From: Paramecium tetraurelia
Lineage: Eukaryota > Ciliophora > Oligohymenophorea > Peniculida > Parameciidae
DNA length: 64,000 nucleotides
Assembly (NCBI RefSeq): GCF_000165425.1
Contig: NW_001799644.1
Span: 253,215-317,214, forward strand
Direction of reading: 5' to 3'
The position numbers and the translations under genes are program-made. The notes under the pieces were generated by a model. The model was not told the DNA's origin. It worked only from the letters and a program-made list of their open reading frames with translations, and did no database searches. This document shows positions 22,303 to 35,189 of the stretch, in pieces (positions within the stretch are counted from its first letter, which is position 1; each line of letters opens with the position of its first letter).

Positions 22303-23376
22303 TCATTAATCATTCTCCTACCTAGGGTCAATGTATACAGCAGGAATCAAGCCTGCTCTAAAAGTAGATATCACTTTATGGACAAGTTCCGATCTCTTGA
22401 TTTTTGGATGATCATTGTAGTCTTGCTGCTAAAATTCCATGAAATCATTAGCAGGAGCAGGAAGACTATAATAGTGACTATAGAATCCAGAATTACTCCA
22501 AATCACCAGAGAGTACTCTTTTCCCATTTAAATTTTCTGAGGAGTCTTAAAAACTATGTCATAACACCTATCAATAACTTTTTCATGTTTGTGCTTTATA
22601 GTTCTGCTTTCTGTGTAAATGGGCTTTTTTTACAGGTTTTTCTTGTGATACAACCCAACGTTAAAATTAACTGGTTTGCGTTGATGATTAAGCACTTATG
22701 AACAAAACAACATAGGTTATTTGAAACCCAACAGTTTGAAGTTTCGGAGAGCTGTGAATATCATCACGAACTATGCTCCTTATTCCAGTCGCCATGGCCA
22801 ATTTTCTTCATTAAATGTTTTGAGTCTTGGTATTTCCAATTTGTCTAACATTAAGTTTTCATCAATCTTTTCTGGATGCGAATTTCCAATATGCTCTTCT
22901 GACTTAAAATGTTTAAGATTTGATGACTATTTATTTCCATCTTGTCTATCCATAAAAGGTAGACTATTCAACGAGCTAGGGAATTAAGTCTTAGTAGAAC
23001 TAGTAGGTTATTTGATAGCCTCAATAACTCTTTGGAGTTTAGACTAAATGGAATCTTTGAGGATCACAAAAATTTAATGTTTTTTCTTCAGAAAGGCACT
23101 TAGTTATGTTATTTCATTTGGGGGTTTTTCATACTAAATTTCTTGCAATTGTGCAGTTAAATCAGTTTCTATCGATTGAACCAATTTTTGTATCATCACT
23201 TTGAATAGATTTACAATACTAATAGTCTCTTTTACAAAAATATTATCGATCAGATAGGATATAGGAACCGTCTCATGTTCATGTTTGCACTATTTGCATA
23301 GGCATCTAGTTTAACAATTCTAATCAACACAAAAGTTAACTATATCTTCTTTATGCATTGTGCAATAAGGATTCAT
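22303..23376 (-). CDS. B-box zinc-finger protein, possible PHR-type C-terminus, 357 aa
   Basis: Single exon of 358 codons. The first 40 residues hold a B-box-like zinc site: CTMHKEDIVNFCVDQNCQ, then CLCKQCKHEH. A helical, probably coiled-coil segment follows (about 45-125), then a Ser/Asn-rich linker, then a beta-rich C-terminal region (about 200-345) with IQMGKEYSLVIWSNSG and SHYYSLPAPA, which recalls a PHR-type ligand domain. No RING is present. TRIM-like proteins use B-box plus coiled coil for scaffolding. The C-terminal assignment is an inference from pattern only. Confidence 0.75.
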
Positions 23377-23476
23377 TAAAAAACAGCTAATATTAATATA
23401 TATATATAAATTTAATTCAACTAGCAATTAAAACGTACTCAATAATATAGTTAATTAAAATAATTTATATAAATGA

Positions 23477-24004
23477 TCATTGGCTGATGAATAGGCTTCT
23501 CATCATGTAGTTGCCTTTCATTTTCTCTGGCTCATTAGCAGCAGAAAAGTAATTGCTGATACCTGGTATATAGGAAAATGGATCAGCAACTTTATTACTA
23601 GACAATAAATCCAAGAATAGTTGATCAGATATGTATTCTTGAAATACTACTTTTGAATCCTCATCGGAAATGACAGATTCTCTTAAGTCTTTAATTTTGA
23701 TATTGGATTATTTCTCATTTTCTCTCATTTCTACAATTTTACTAAGTCCTTTTGGAATTTTAGATTAATCAGGGTATTTTTTTTTAAGCCATTTCACCAA
23801 GTTATTACCAATCATCTTCGGGAGATTCTTATACTTGATATCAGCCTCTTTAATTGTGACTGTTTCTTGTTTTGTTGTAGTGGTGGGCTATTTAGTATAT
23901 TCTTAGTGGGATTAAAAACAAAACTCATCTTAGTTCTCTTCTTCCATGTGGCTGTTGTGAATATATGAATCTGTATTAAAAAGGTCCAATGAAAGAGCAG
24001 CCAT
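23477..24004 (-). CDS. Unknown protein, 175 aa
   Basis: Single exon, 176 codons from ATG 24002-24004 to TGA 23477-23479. The protein starts MAALSLDLFNTDSYIHN, has a Thr-rich stretch, then a Lys-rich mixed helical region with WLKKKYPDQSKIPKGLSK and a C-terminal part with EYISDQLFLDLLSSNK. No signal peptide, membrane segment or known domain. It lies 100 nt downstream of the B-box gene on the same strand. Confidence 0.7.
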
Positions 24005-24883
24005 TTATAAACCAAAATGATAATTATTTGGTTATTAATATCCACTCTTGAAGTATTCGAATTCTATTACTTTTGTTCAATTTATTAAACTATAATAATA
24101 TATAAATATTTTGAATAATTATTTAAATTATAAACATATACAAAGTTTTAAATAATTAATGATTCTTGAAAATAAACTAAATCATAAAAATTACTAAATA
24201 TTATAATTATTGTCAATTTTTCACAAAAATTAAATAATTATGAAGCTATATTTCTAATGATCTGTTCAAATATTATTCAAGAGCATTTTTTATGATTTAG
24301 AAGCAGTTCTGTTGTAATTTAAAAAATTATAATTTTTTCATTTTTTGTTTTTTAATTATTTTTTTTTTATGGATTTGAGATAATTCGTATTTTTATTTCT
24401 TGAAATTGGGTGTTACTATTTATTATTAGTTGATCATCTAAAGTTTATTGATATTAGAGAAATATATTGGCTATTAATTAAATTCCCTTTTTATTTTGAT
24501 ATTACTCAAATTGAACTCTAAATTCACAAAAAGTGATTACACAATTAGAAAATTGTCTTGATTATTCTAGGATGAATTCAATCGATTTTCTATTTGGTAT
24601 AACATTGACAATTATGATTATTCTGGTAATTAAGTCTACAATTGCTCAATATATTAATGTAAATCATTTTAACATTGTAATTTGATTAATACTAAGGGTC
24701 ACTTTAGTATTCGTATAAAAAAATAATGATGTAAAATTTATCCTGAAACAAATAGAAATAAAAGGGTTTGTTTGCCATAAGGTTTTCATTAATAAATAAA
24801 ATAGAACAATTGCATCCATATTGTATAAATTATTTTTCATTTTAAATACATATTGTTGAAAAAAATATTAATAATAAATCATA
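24005..24883. other. Non-coding stretch with a small secretory-like frame
   Basis: Nearly 880 nt, extremely A+T-rich, between divergent genes. At 24572-24685 (+) lies a 37-codon frame starting MNSIDFLFGITLTIMIILVI, which looks like a signal peptide ending in STIAQ. No continuing exon can be joined with confidence. It may be the first exon of a lost paralogue of the membrane protein gene at 24884, or chance. Confidence 0.35.
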
Positions 24884-26170
24884 ATGAAATTTATATATTT
24901 AGTCATTTTGGAAATAGTCATTGTGGAAAGTCGAAATACGTTCACTTTTTCAATGAATTCAACCGATATTTATGATACAACATTGCAATTTGAAACAGAT
25001 GCATATAGTAGTTCGATTAGTCTTAAATGTGATGTAAAATTTTTCATAAGTCTTAGAATTTATAATACTATCCTTGGAGTTCAACCAGTTATGGTTAATT
25101 TGATGTAACTTCAGAGCAAAGAAGATCTTTATAGTGTTCTGACACCAACTTCACTATTTAATTATCCAATGATTTCAATAAGGAGGAAATTTTGATCTCA
25201 GTTTACGATGCTAAGTATTTCAAAAAGATCGCAATATTCAAATTTTTATCAGACAACACCTATGTTCCTATAACTCCTTTGACTGAAGACTAAGCTTAAT
25301 TATCAGCTCTTAGCTACACTAATAACGACTTTAATATAACTCTATATACTGCTAAGACAATCTATTTGGAGGTTTTTAAGTGTTAAAATTCATAAAGTTA
25401 ACTAACTATGAAAGGTTATGATTCTAACTATCTCGTCCATAATGTGACCAAGATGAGTTCTAAGGAAGCCTTTTATGACATATTATAAGCCAATTAAGGA
25501 GTTTATTATTATAGATTGTCATAGAGTTACTACAGTTCCCCTGATGTGTTTATTAAAGTAATTTAATAAAATATTTATTTAGTATTAAACTGCTCCTTTT
25601 TTTTCAATTGATTAAAACAAGATCAAGGAATACGGTGACAAATATTACAGTGTCTATGCATATGTAAGCTCAAGGAAAATACGAGTCTCCTTCCCTTCAG
25701 TTTAGGTTACAAATAATGAAAATGTTGAATTTACTGTTTTAGTGAGTAGGGATGCTTATGAGGGCAACTACGTAAACTGTGTCAATGGAGATTTTAATCT
25801 TTTTTATAAATACGCATAAACCTATTCCTCTCAATTAAGAACTTTTTATTAGTAAAGAAATTATGGCACCCAAGATGTTGAAGTGGATTTCCCCAATTCA
25901 GAGACTGGATGGTATAATGTTAGAGTGACTGCAGTAGTGGATCATGGATATATCAAACAGACAATTACATACGGCAAATATACAGTCTATTAGGACTATG
26001 AGATTTTCCCAGACACATTATTGGTTCACATCTTAGCTCCCATCATCATTTCCTGCATTGCTTTAATAGGCTTGATTTTTGGAGCCTGCAAGTTTTCAGC
26101 CAAAAAGAAATAGATGCAATAAATGGAATTATTGCAATAGTATTAAAGCAACATTAACCCTTAATATTGA
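24884..26170 (+). CDS. Type I membrane protein, unknown family, 412 aa
   Basis: MKFIYLVILEIVIVESR looks like a signal peptide; the large outer part has scattered Cys and N-glycosylation sites (NFT, NNDFNIT). Near the end HILAPIIISCIALIGLIFG is a transmembrane helix followed by a short Lys/Gln-rich cytoplasmic tail (KFSAKKKQMQQMELL). Introns at 25034-25056 and 25558-25582; 413 codons. The repeated mixed beta-strand pattern with pairs such as YYYRLSQSSYSS resembles secreted adhesion or pre-peptidase-type domains, but no family can be named. Confidence 0.8.
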
Positions 26171-26239
26171 TTACGATAAAAATACAATATTTATATAAAG
26201 TTACTCATCTATATGTATTAATAATGATTGAGAAAGAAT

Positions 26240-27038
26240 TCATTTTCCTTGCTAACAATTGCTATTCTATTGCAGACTTTTAAAAAAGCAAGGATTTGAT
26301 CGGTATAAGTAACTATTAACCTTTCTGACCCCTTCTACTACAAGTAACTCATAATCTGGCACTCTTCCTGCTTTAGAACATGGAAGTTACAGCAAGTTCT
26401 CTCCATATTTATTAAACTAATATATATATCTATTATGAATCGAACCTTTGTAAAATTCTTTGTTAACTCACATTACTAAATTACAGGCTTGAAAAGACTT
26501 AAGTTCACAAATATAGGAATGAAGCAAAAATCAACAAGTGAGATTTACTCCCCATTCATAAATTTCTTATCTTACAACCACTTTTCTACTTATTCAAAAT
26601 TTGTTTTTAATAATTCCTTGTGTTTAAAGAATTTCTTATTCATATATAATAAATACCTCCTCCTCTTGACTAAAAACGAAAATTGACATATTTTTCATTA
26701 TCTCACTTGCATATTCAAATTTTCCTCTGTCCAAAGCCTTTTATATCGGATCAGATGGCATGATCTAGGGGGGTGTCATTTCATCAATATATTCCATAAT
26801 AGCATCGGATTCAAATAAAACAACTATGTAACATAATCATTCATAATATACTGTCATCTCCAATAATTAATATTGGTACTCTAGCCAAAGGACTGATCTT
26901 CAAAAACCATTCAGGTTTGCTATACATTTCTATGAATTTTATCTCAAATTTAATGTTCTTGTAACACATTAGAGCCAGCACTCTCATACTATAAGGGCAT
27001 AATTTAAAGGTAACCAAGGTGTGTTTAAATTTTTGCAT
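26240..27038 (-). CDS. Glutathione S-transferase, omega-like, 239 aa
   Basis: The N-terminal thioredoxin fold contains KLCPYSMRVLALM (a CPY/F-type active site typical of omega and related GSTs with a catalytic Cys), then FIEMYSKPEWFLKISPLARVPIL, where the cis-Pro and the following glutathione-binding loop with E-S-D-A-I are kept. The C-terminal half is all-helical, as expected (DKKFMNGEQISLVDFCF). Introns at 26824-26851, 26635-26656 and 26417-26445 (the last begins GTT); 240 codons. It would conjugate or reduce with glutathione in the cytosol. Confidence 0.88.
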
Positions 27039-27422
27039 TTAATCTGAAACTTAATACAAGAATAAATTTAATTACGCCAATAAAATTCTGAATTCTTTAC
27101 TTTCATACAAAGCATTGTATTTTATACATAAGTAAAGAAATATAGTTCTTTTAAAATTAATTTACTAGTCAGAATTAAGAAACTCTTATCTGTTCTCTAT
27201 TCAAAACAAGATTAATTTCTAATCTATATATTTTACGAGTAATATTCTAAAATTCTTAACTCATAATTCAAAAGAATTATATTAATTGTTATTTGGAGGA
27301 TGAATTATCAAAATTTCAGTCCATTTTTTACTATCTCCAACAATCAATTGTGCATTTTATAAACGCCATGAATTGAATAATATTACTATTATAAAAAAGT
27401 TTCAATATATAAATTATCAAAT
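27039..27422. other. Non-coding gap
   Basis: About 380 nt of A+T-rich sequence between divergent genes; nothing recognised. Confidence 0.45.
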
Positions 27423-29909
27423 ATGAAACGTCGCCCTCAAAGTGCAATCATAGCTAAGATCATTAAGGATAGATAAGAATCAGGGATGAATAAGTAAAAA
27501 TACAATTCTAGCAGAGTTCATAATTGATCTATATAAAAAAACAAACTCCATAATAGGTACCACCCAAGGAATATTTTGAGGATCAGGAACAAATGTACTT
27601 TGCGAATTTGTCATTGAAATAATAGTGTAATGAGTTAAAATTTGAGAATTCAAAACTCAAAGCCTCGGTATCTCAATTGAAAGTACCAATTATATTTATA
27701 GAATAGAAATAAATTATAAAGATAGAGAAGATCGATAAATATTAGGCAAATTGCGATCCTCTTGGAGTGATTTAAGGGGGTGAGGGGAGCATCGTACCAA
27801 TTTTGAAAGCTAAAGTAAAGGAATAGCGTAATTAAATTGAAGAATTATAAACTGATTTGCATTAACAGTATAAGTCTGTTAAATTGACAAAATTATCAGA
27901 GTTATAAAGAGAAATTGAGAATTAGTAAAATGAAATTATGAAGCTCAGATAAGTTATTCAATCTGCTCTCAATATTAATGATTAAGAGTAAACTATAATA
28001 TAATTTATAAAGTTTGGTGAATGATCCAAATATAATCGAAAAGCTCTCAAAATTCACAATCACAGTACACTAATAAGAGAATTCGATTTAATAGTTGATG
28101 AAGTAGAATGATAAATTAAAGCTGGAATATTAGGAAATGTCTAATGATAACGCTAAATTATTAGAAGAAATGAAGTAATTGAATTTTGAGAAAATTAATT
28201 ATAAAAAGCAATTGGATGAATAAACAATCACAGAGAGTGAAATGTATCAATAAAAGAAGAGAGAATTCTTGGAAATGAAATTAGCGTATACATTTTAATT
28301 AATATTACAGTGCTACTTTGAAGTAATTGGATACTTTAAAAGGGGAGTTGTCTTTGTATGAGAATAAGTCAAAATTGTTATAGAAGCACATCAAGGATTA
28401 AGAAAAAGAATTTAAATAGACAATAATGGAATTACAAAAGTAGAAATAAAACTTAGAAGAATAATGCAATAAAAAAGATATCATAATGTATTTTAAATAC
28501 TATTTTAGATAAGATTTAAATGATAGGATTAATATTTTGGATTTATTGAAGCAGAAGAACTCTCCTAAGCCATCTGAGTCTCCTCTCACTTTGCAACTCA
28601 AAAAGTCATTCTTTCCTCCCACAACTTACAGAGATTAAATGACATAATTTCCAGAAAAACAAAATTAGGATATCAATTAGGATGTTAATTGTAAGCCCAT
28701 TAATAAGAATAAATTGGAAAATCTGTTTTAGTAATTAAAATTCAAAATCATCTCTTAAAAATTAACAAAGGAAAGGATTCATTTTACATTTCATAACAAA
28801 GAATTCATATAATTAAGTGATGCAATTTAAGTCTTTATGAATGCACCCTATAACTTTTAAAAATCTGATTCAATAATATTGGGTAGATATCTAATTGGAG
28901 AGGATCAAGGACTCTCAAATTCAATATAATGGTAGGATACATAGGAAGTTAAAGAAATTGTTGAATAATTTTTCAACCACCCTAAGATAAAATCTTAATA
29001 TGTAAATAGATTTATTAATATAATAATAGTTAACATTTTAGACAATTTTGAAACAGAATTACTATTCAAGAGCAGTTAATGAGAAATTAATGTAATGTAA
29101 TATACCAAGTAAAATATACAATAGAGATGACTTCATCTTGCTATTGAAAAATAACTTTAAATTCACATACGAGCAAATAGATTATATGTTGATGATGAAC
29201 TATATATATTCAAACGAAGTAGAAAATATAGATATAAATGCTCTGAGATAATTCATAATACAAGAGTGTGATCTCTAAACAACACTTCATAATTTAACAT
29301 ATGTTTGTTAAGATTCCGTTAGATATGTACCAAAATAAATCAAAAAAGTTTCATATTCAGATGATGATGAATTTAATTATCCTATGGTTGAAAGCAAGAA
29401 TTTGAAATCTAACTAAAAATAGAAAGATGATTCAAAAATTGAAATTAAACCACCTGAATTATCAAATCAAGTACAAAATATCATTACAAGTGAACAATAC
29501 TTAACGTTTTCATGTATAATTTATGATATACTTAGAATTTAAAGTCAGTGATTAATAATAACTCAAAAGTTCAGAATCTAGAAAGCCAAGCAACCATAAT
29601 AATAACAATAGCGATATTTTCCAATATAGTCAATCATTACTACCCATGACCACTTTGAAAAGACCTTCGGATTTATAATAAATGTCATAAGATAACTCAA
29701 TCTAATTTAATATTACAAACTAATTTTAGTCTCCATAAACAAATAAGAAAAGGACGAATTAAATAACTGAATTCTATCCTGGGAAAGAGATTGCTGATTA
29801 AAGGAACATCCAATATAATGTTGATAACGATACATAAATTACTGACATCAATAAAAAGGAGGATGATTATTATGAAGAAATTTTGGAAGAATACATAGAA
29901 GAATTGTGA
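27423..29909 (+). CDS. Large coiled-coil protein, about 787 aa
   Basis: Start MKRRPQSAIIAKIIKDRQ. Residues about 50-430 are a near-continuous coiled coil rich in Gln, Lys, Glu and Leu; the middle (about 480-650) is a mixed globular region (FTFHNKEFIQLSDAIQVFM; FTYEQIDYMLMMNYIY), and the end is acidic. Introns at 27494-27516 (the least certain; a 41-nt alternative also fits), 27988-28012, 28286-28310, 29002-29029 and 29514-29535; with these the length is exactly 788 codons. No named domain. The look is that of a cytoskeletal or ciliary structural protein. Confidence 0.82.
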
Positions 29910-30074
29910 TAATTTATTTAGTAATAAATTATAATTTCATATAATCATTAATCATTAAATAACTATATAAAATATATGCTTTACAATATAATATCAAATA
30001 GTATGATATAAAATTAACATAAATTATCACTCAATAAGTAAGGTAATAATAATTTATATATATGTAATCAGACT

Positions 30075-31756
30075 TCATTAAAATTAAAGCAAGTACTCTT
30101 CAGCATTATATATTTTATTTCCACCATAAATGATCACTTTTTTAATGCTTTTAGCAAATTCACTTAATTCAGCATATTCATTATAACAAGCCCCATCTGT
30201 AAAGCACACTAAGATGCCTTTGATAGTTTACAATAAACCGAATTCTAACCTCTAACATAGAATGGTAAAGTACCGAAATATTTTTAACTCTGGAATCATA
30301 CATGGTTAATATTGATTGCAACTCATCGATCTTCAATTCATTTAAAAACAGATTTTCTAACATTTGAACAATAGCAGATTTCTTTCCTATTATGAAAATA
30401 GGGTTAATCTATACCTTGCGATAAAAAGTTTTGAACATTTTTCAATAGACCCTTTCCAGAATTAGGCATCTTGGATGTGATGGCAGCAAATAAGGATTTA
30501 TATGCGCTTTGCTATTTATTGTTTTAATTAGAAGCCACTCTTTATTTAAAATTAGAAAGAATGTTCAAATATTTTTCATTTTTAATTGAAAACAGCTATT
30601 CAAATTTCTTAAACTCTTATTGGTTGTAATTGTTTAATAACATTAGAATCAATAATCTGAGTTTATCAATTTCCTTGGATTACTCAATTTAAGTATCTTC
30701 TGATTGAGGATAATCATTGATTGCCACAGTATCATTTTATAATATGCTTTATCCCAATTGATAAAATTTATCAAGTGACTTTTATTTTGCAATTTGAGTC
30801 AGTTATTTAGCTAGATTAATGTGTGAATCAACCATCTTTTTTTATTGATTCATTTATGGCACTAAATCAATAGCATTAAGTGCACTCGAAATTTCTTAAT
30901 TTTATTATGACACTTATTAATATTGAGTGTTCCAATCATTTAATTCATTATCAATTTTATCGATTGCATAAGGCAAAGCCAAATTGCATGCTTAGAGCCA
31001 TAAATCATCATATTAAGGTGAGAGATCATATACTTGATCCTCTAATTTAACTTTATTGTATTGAATATTGAGAGTATCATGAAGCAATGCTCCATATGTG
31101 TTTGAATGCATTATTAAAGTATTCAGATCGATGTCTCTGTCTGGTAAGATGATTGCTAGCAGAGGGTAATCTGAATTGATTTCAAATTATTTGAGTTTTT
31201 CAATTAATTCTTTTGCAATTTGTTCAATTTTTGAATTCTTTTGGAATATGATCAATGGTTAGATTTTAAGAGCAATTATGATAGAAAACAATCCATTTAC
31301 AACTTGATTTTCCAGATTAAAGAAATTATGATTAAGAGCAACAAAGTCAAGATTGTGTTCATATACTTTTTATATTTTTTAGACAGCTCCACTAATTTTG
31401 CTAAGCTCTTTGGCCATGTATTCTAATAAAGTGTTTTCAACAGGAGATGAGAAATTAATGTACACTTCTGAATAAAGATCTCTATTAAAATCATCAACCA
31501 TCTTTTCTATACTAGTTTGTATTGGTTGTATGAAATAAATTGCTGTGACTCCATGCAATCTCTCTCGAATTTGATCAAGATTGAAATGAAGAGTAATGCA
31601 CATTTCTCTCAAATCTCCTACCCTGTATATAGTGGACAATCTTTTTTCACAGTAGGAATCATAACAGAGTATTTTAAAAGGGATTCTTATGTCTGGCTTT
31701 AGGATTGGAGTTAAGGCATCTCTTTAGGCTTGAATGAGTGACGTGTTGATTTGCAT
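30075..31756 (-). CDS. SLY1: SLY1-type Sec1/Munc18 (SM) protein, 543 aa
   Basis: SM proteins bind syntaxins and drive SNARE fusion; SLY1/SCFD1 works between ER and Golgi. Diagnostic stretches: RVGDLREMCITLHFNLDQIR, GVTAIYFIQPIQTSIEKM and LYSEVYINFSSPVENTLLEY near the N-terminus; AIILPDRDIDLNTLIMHSN in the middle; and FGLLQTIKGILVCFTDGACY with YNEYAELSEFAK at the end. Introns at 30387-30414 and 30252-30273; 544 codons. It is slightly shorter than animal SLY1 (about 640 aa), the middle linker being reduced and Gln-rich. Confidence 0.9.
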
Positions 31757-31872
31757 TTATAATTAATTTATTATATATATAACCACATTTATAATAATTA
31801 TTCATTCAAATGATTACATGTTTGATTGTGCGCACTATGAGTGATGATACCTTGTTAATAGTGTGTGAGTAA

Positions 31873-33133
<1,261 letters not shown>

Positions 33134-33446
33134 GATTTATAATCCAATAATATATTCATTTATTAATATCAATATAAATATCCTATTTAAGCATCTCAAA
33201 TTATCTGGGTTGTTTATCTAAATTTATCAAAATAAATAGTATTCGTTATATTAATCTAATTTGATTAATATATTTATCTTTCTTATATAAGAAAAAAATA
33301 TTTAAAGATAAGTCAATCATAAGATGAAATTATGTAATCCTCATTTAAGACTCATAAATGAAGATACATTTTACTAATTTAAAAACAGTAAACTACTTAT
33401 TAATACAATTTATCTTATGAGTTTATTTTCTGAATCAATTATATAC
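33134..33446. other. Short non-coding gap between convergent genes
   Basis: About 310 nt, A+T-rich, with no coding or RNA feature recognised. It should contain the 3' ends of the thiolase and monooxygenase transcripts. Confidence 0.45.
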
Positions 33447-34926
33447 TCATGATTATTATTAATATATATGCATATCACTTCTCACAATCATCTTATTCAC
33501 ATTCTCAATATCAATTCTTTAGTGATTAGAATCACAATTTATACTGTACCACTTCCGCTCCCTGTTTTTTAAGACTTCTCTTACTGCTAAAGGTGCCAAT
33601 TATCCTCCATTCTCTCCAATATCTCCTGAATTGTATTTAAAACCTATTTCCTCTTTCGGGAATACCAAGGGTATATAATCATTCACTTATATTCTCTTAT
33701 AAATTGGATCCAATTCTATAAGAGATCCCCCTAGTTTCACACCAGCCTAATATAAAAAATCTGGAGTGTTTTTCATAGAAGCTTTGATAGATTTTGAGCT
33801 TGTTAATATCAAATGTAAATGATTTTGCTATATCAAGAGACTTCTTGTAGAATTTCAAAGCAGTCTCTATATTATCTTGTGCAATCTATTATCTCTCTTG
33901 TTAATAATACAAAAGATCTTTTTATTCTTTGACTTTGTAGGCTAAATTTTGTGCATCTTGAATTCCTGTATTCATTCCAAATCCACCAGCAGGTGGCATT
34001 CCATGACATGCATCTCCAACTAGAACACAGTTATTCTTATAATATTATTCTGCGTAAACAGCACCCATTCTCCAAAAACCAACAGACTTTATTTCGATAT
34101 CATTTACTTAATTTCGTAATGTTTTGTTTATAAGATTTTTAATTAATACATGATCTTACTTTAAGTGTTAAACTTCTTATATGTCAGTTTTACCAGTCAA
34201 TAGATCTAAGGGTATTTGAATAGCAAAGGTGCCATCTTCAATTCTATGTTTAATTATGACTGCTGTAATATCAGAATTATATATGAATGATAACATTGAG
34301 TTGTATTATTCAAGTCTATTTACTAATTACTTGGATGTGAAATGAATATTTAAAAATCTTTAAAGATCTCGATTGCCTATCAATTTGATTTTCAGATAAT
34401 CCCTAACAAAACCATTCAATCCATCACATCCATATAGATAGTCACATGTTATATCATCATTAACTTTGATAATTTTATCCTTGAATTCAATTTTCTTAAT
34501 TTCCTTATTTAATTAAATTTTATCTCTTATTCCCTCTTAGACATGTTGGACAAATAGACTTTATGGTAAATGTGCATAACTTGTATATGAATATTATTTA
34601 TAATCTATTAATTAACGTGTACTATTCAATGGTTATTCTCCAATTCTACGCAAATAAACATAATTAGAAAAATGTTGGATATTTTCTAATGGTAATTAGA
34701 TGTTTAATTCATCTAGAATCTACATATCAACTAGAAAGTAGTACTTCCATTGTTCTCATATTGAGATAATGAGCTGAAGGATGTGCAGATAAAAAGGATT
34801 GCTTTTCGAATATTTGAAAAGGGATGTTAAATCTCTTAAAGTAATGTCCCAAAATGAGACCAACTCTATAAAGTTTATAATGTATTACGGTCCAGCACCA
34901 ACAATCAAATGAGGAATATGCACCAT
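33447..34926 (-). CDS. FAD-dependent aromatic monooxygenase family protein, with an apparent frame break
   Basis: Flavin hydroxylase of the UbiH/phenol hydroxylase group. MVHIPHLIVGAGPVGLILGH is the dinucleotide-binding GxGxxG; CDYLYGCDGLNGFVRDYL holds the GCDG motif; VLVGDACHGMPPAGGFGMNT is the GD motif that contacts FAD ribityl. Introns at 34866-34888 and 34720-34744. Near 33800, in a run of four A on the coding strand, the frame must drop one base to go from FDINKLK to SIKASMKNTPDFLYQAG; the total is one base over a multiple of three. Otherwise complete at about 477 aa. The substrate is unknown. A 43-nt intron could also explain the shift but would delete conserved-looking residues. Confidence 0.82.
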
Positions 34927-35162
34927 GTTTATAATATATTATTAATAATCATCTTTTTTATATCTGTAATTCTTTTTTCATAAAACAATTCAGTTTTAGC
35001 CGATCCCAAATTCACTATTTCAGAACACCCATCTGTATCCTCTTCTTGTTAAATACAAAGTTTGACATATGAATCATATATCATTCATTTGTCATCCCAT
35101 TACTCACATAATCTATCAATTGCAAACCTAGCTATTTACAACAAATCGGGATGATTTACCAT
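34905..35162 (-). pseudogene. 86-codon frame with one internal TGA, overlapping the monooxygenase start
   Basis: Begins MVNHPDLLQIARFAIDRLCE and continues after one TGA into a protein-like stretch ([34 protein letters not shown]). It lies between the B-box/WD40 gene end and the monooxygenase start and overlaps the latter by about 20 nt. No splice removes the stop. Probably a remnant of a lost gene or of a former longer C-terminus of the WD40 gene. The product is not recognised. Confidence 0.35.
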
Positions 35163-35189
35163 TAGTTATTAATATTTATAAGTTTATAT

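Noticed and set aside
22285-22987. Plus-strand frames of 138 and 88 codons
   Set aside because: They are the complement of the single-exon B-box gene on the minus strand.
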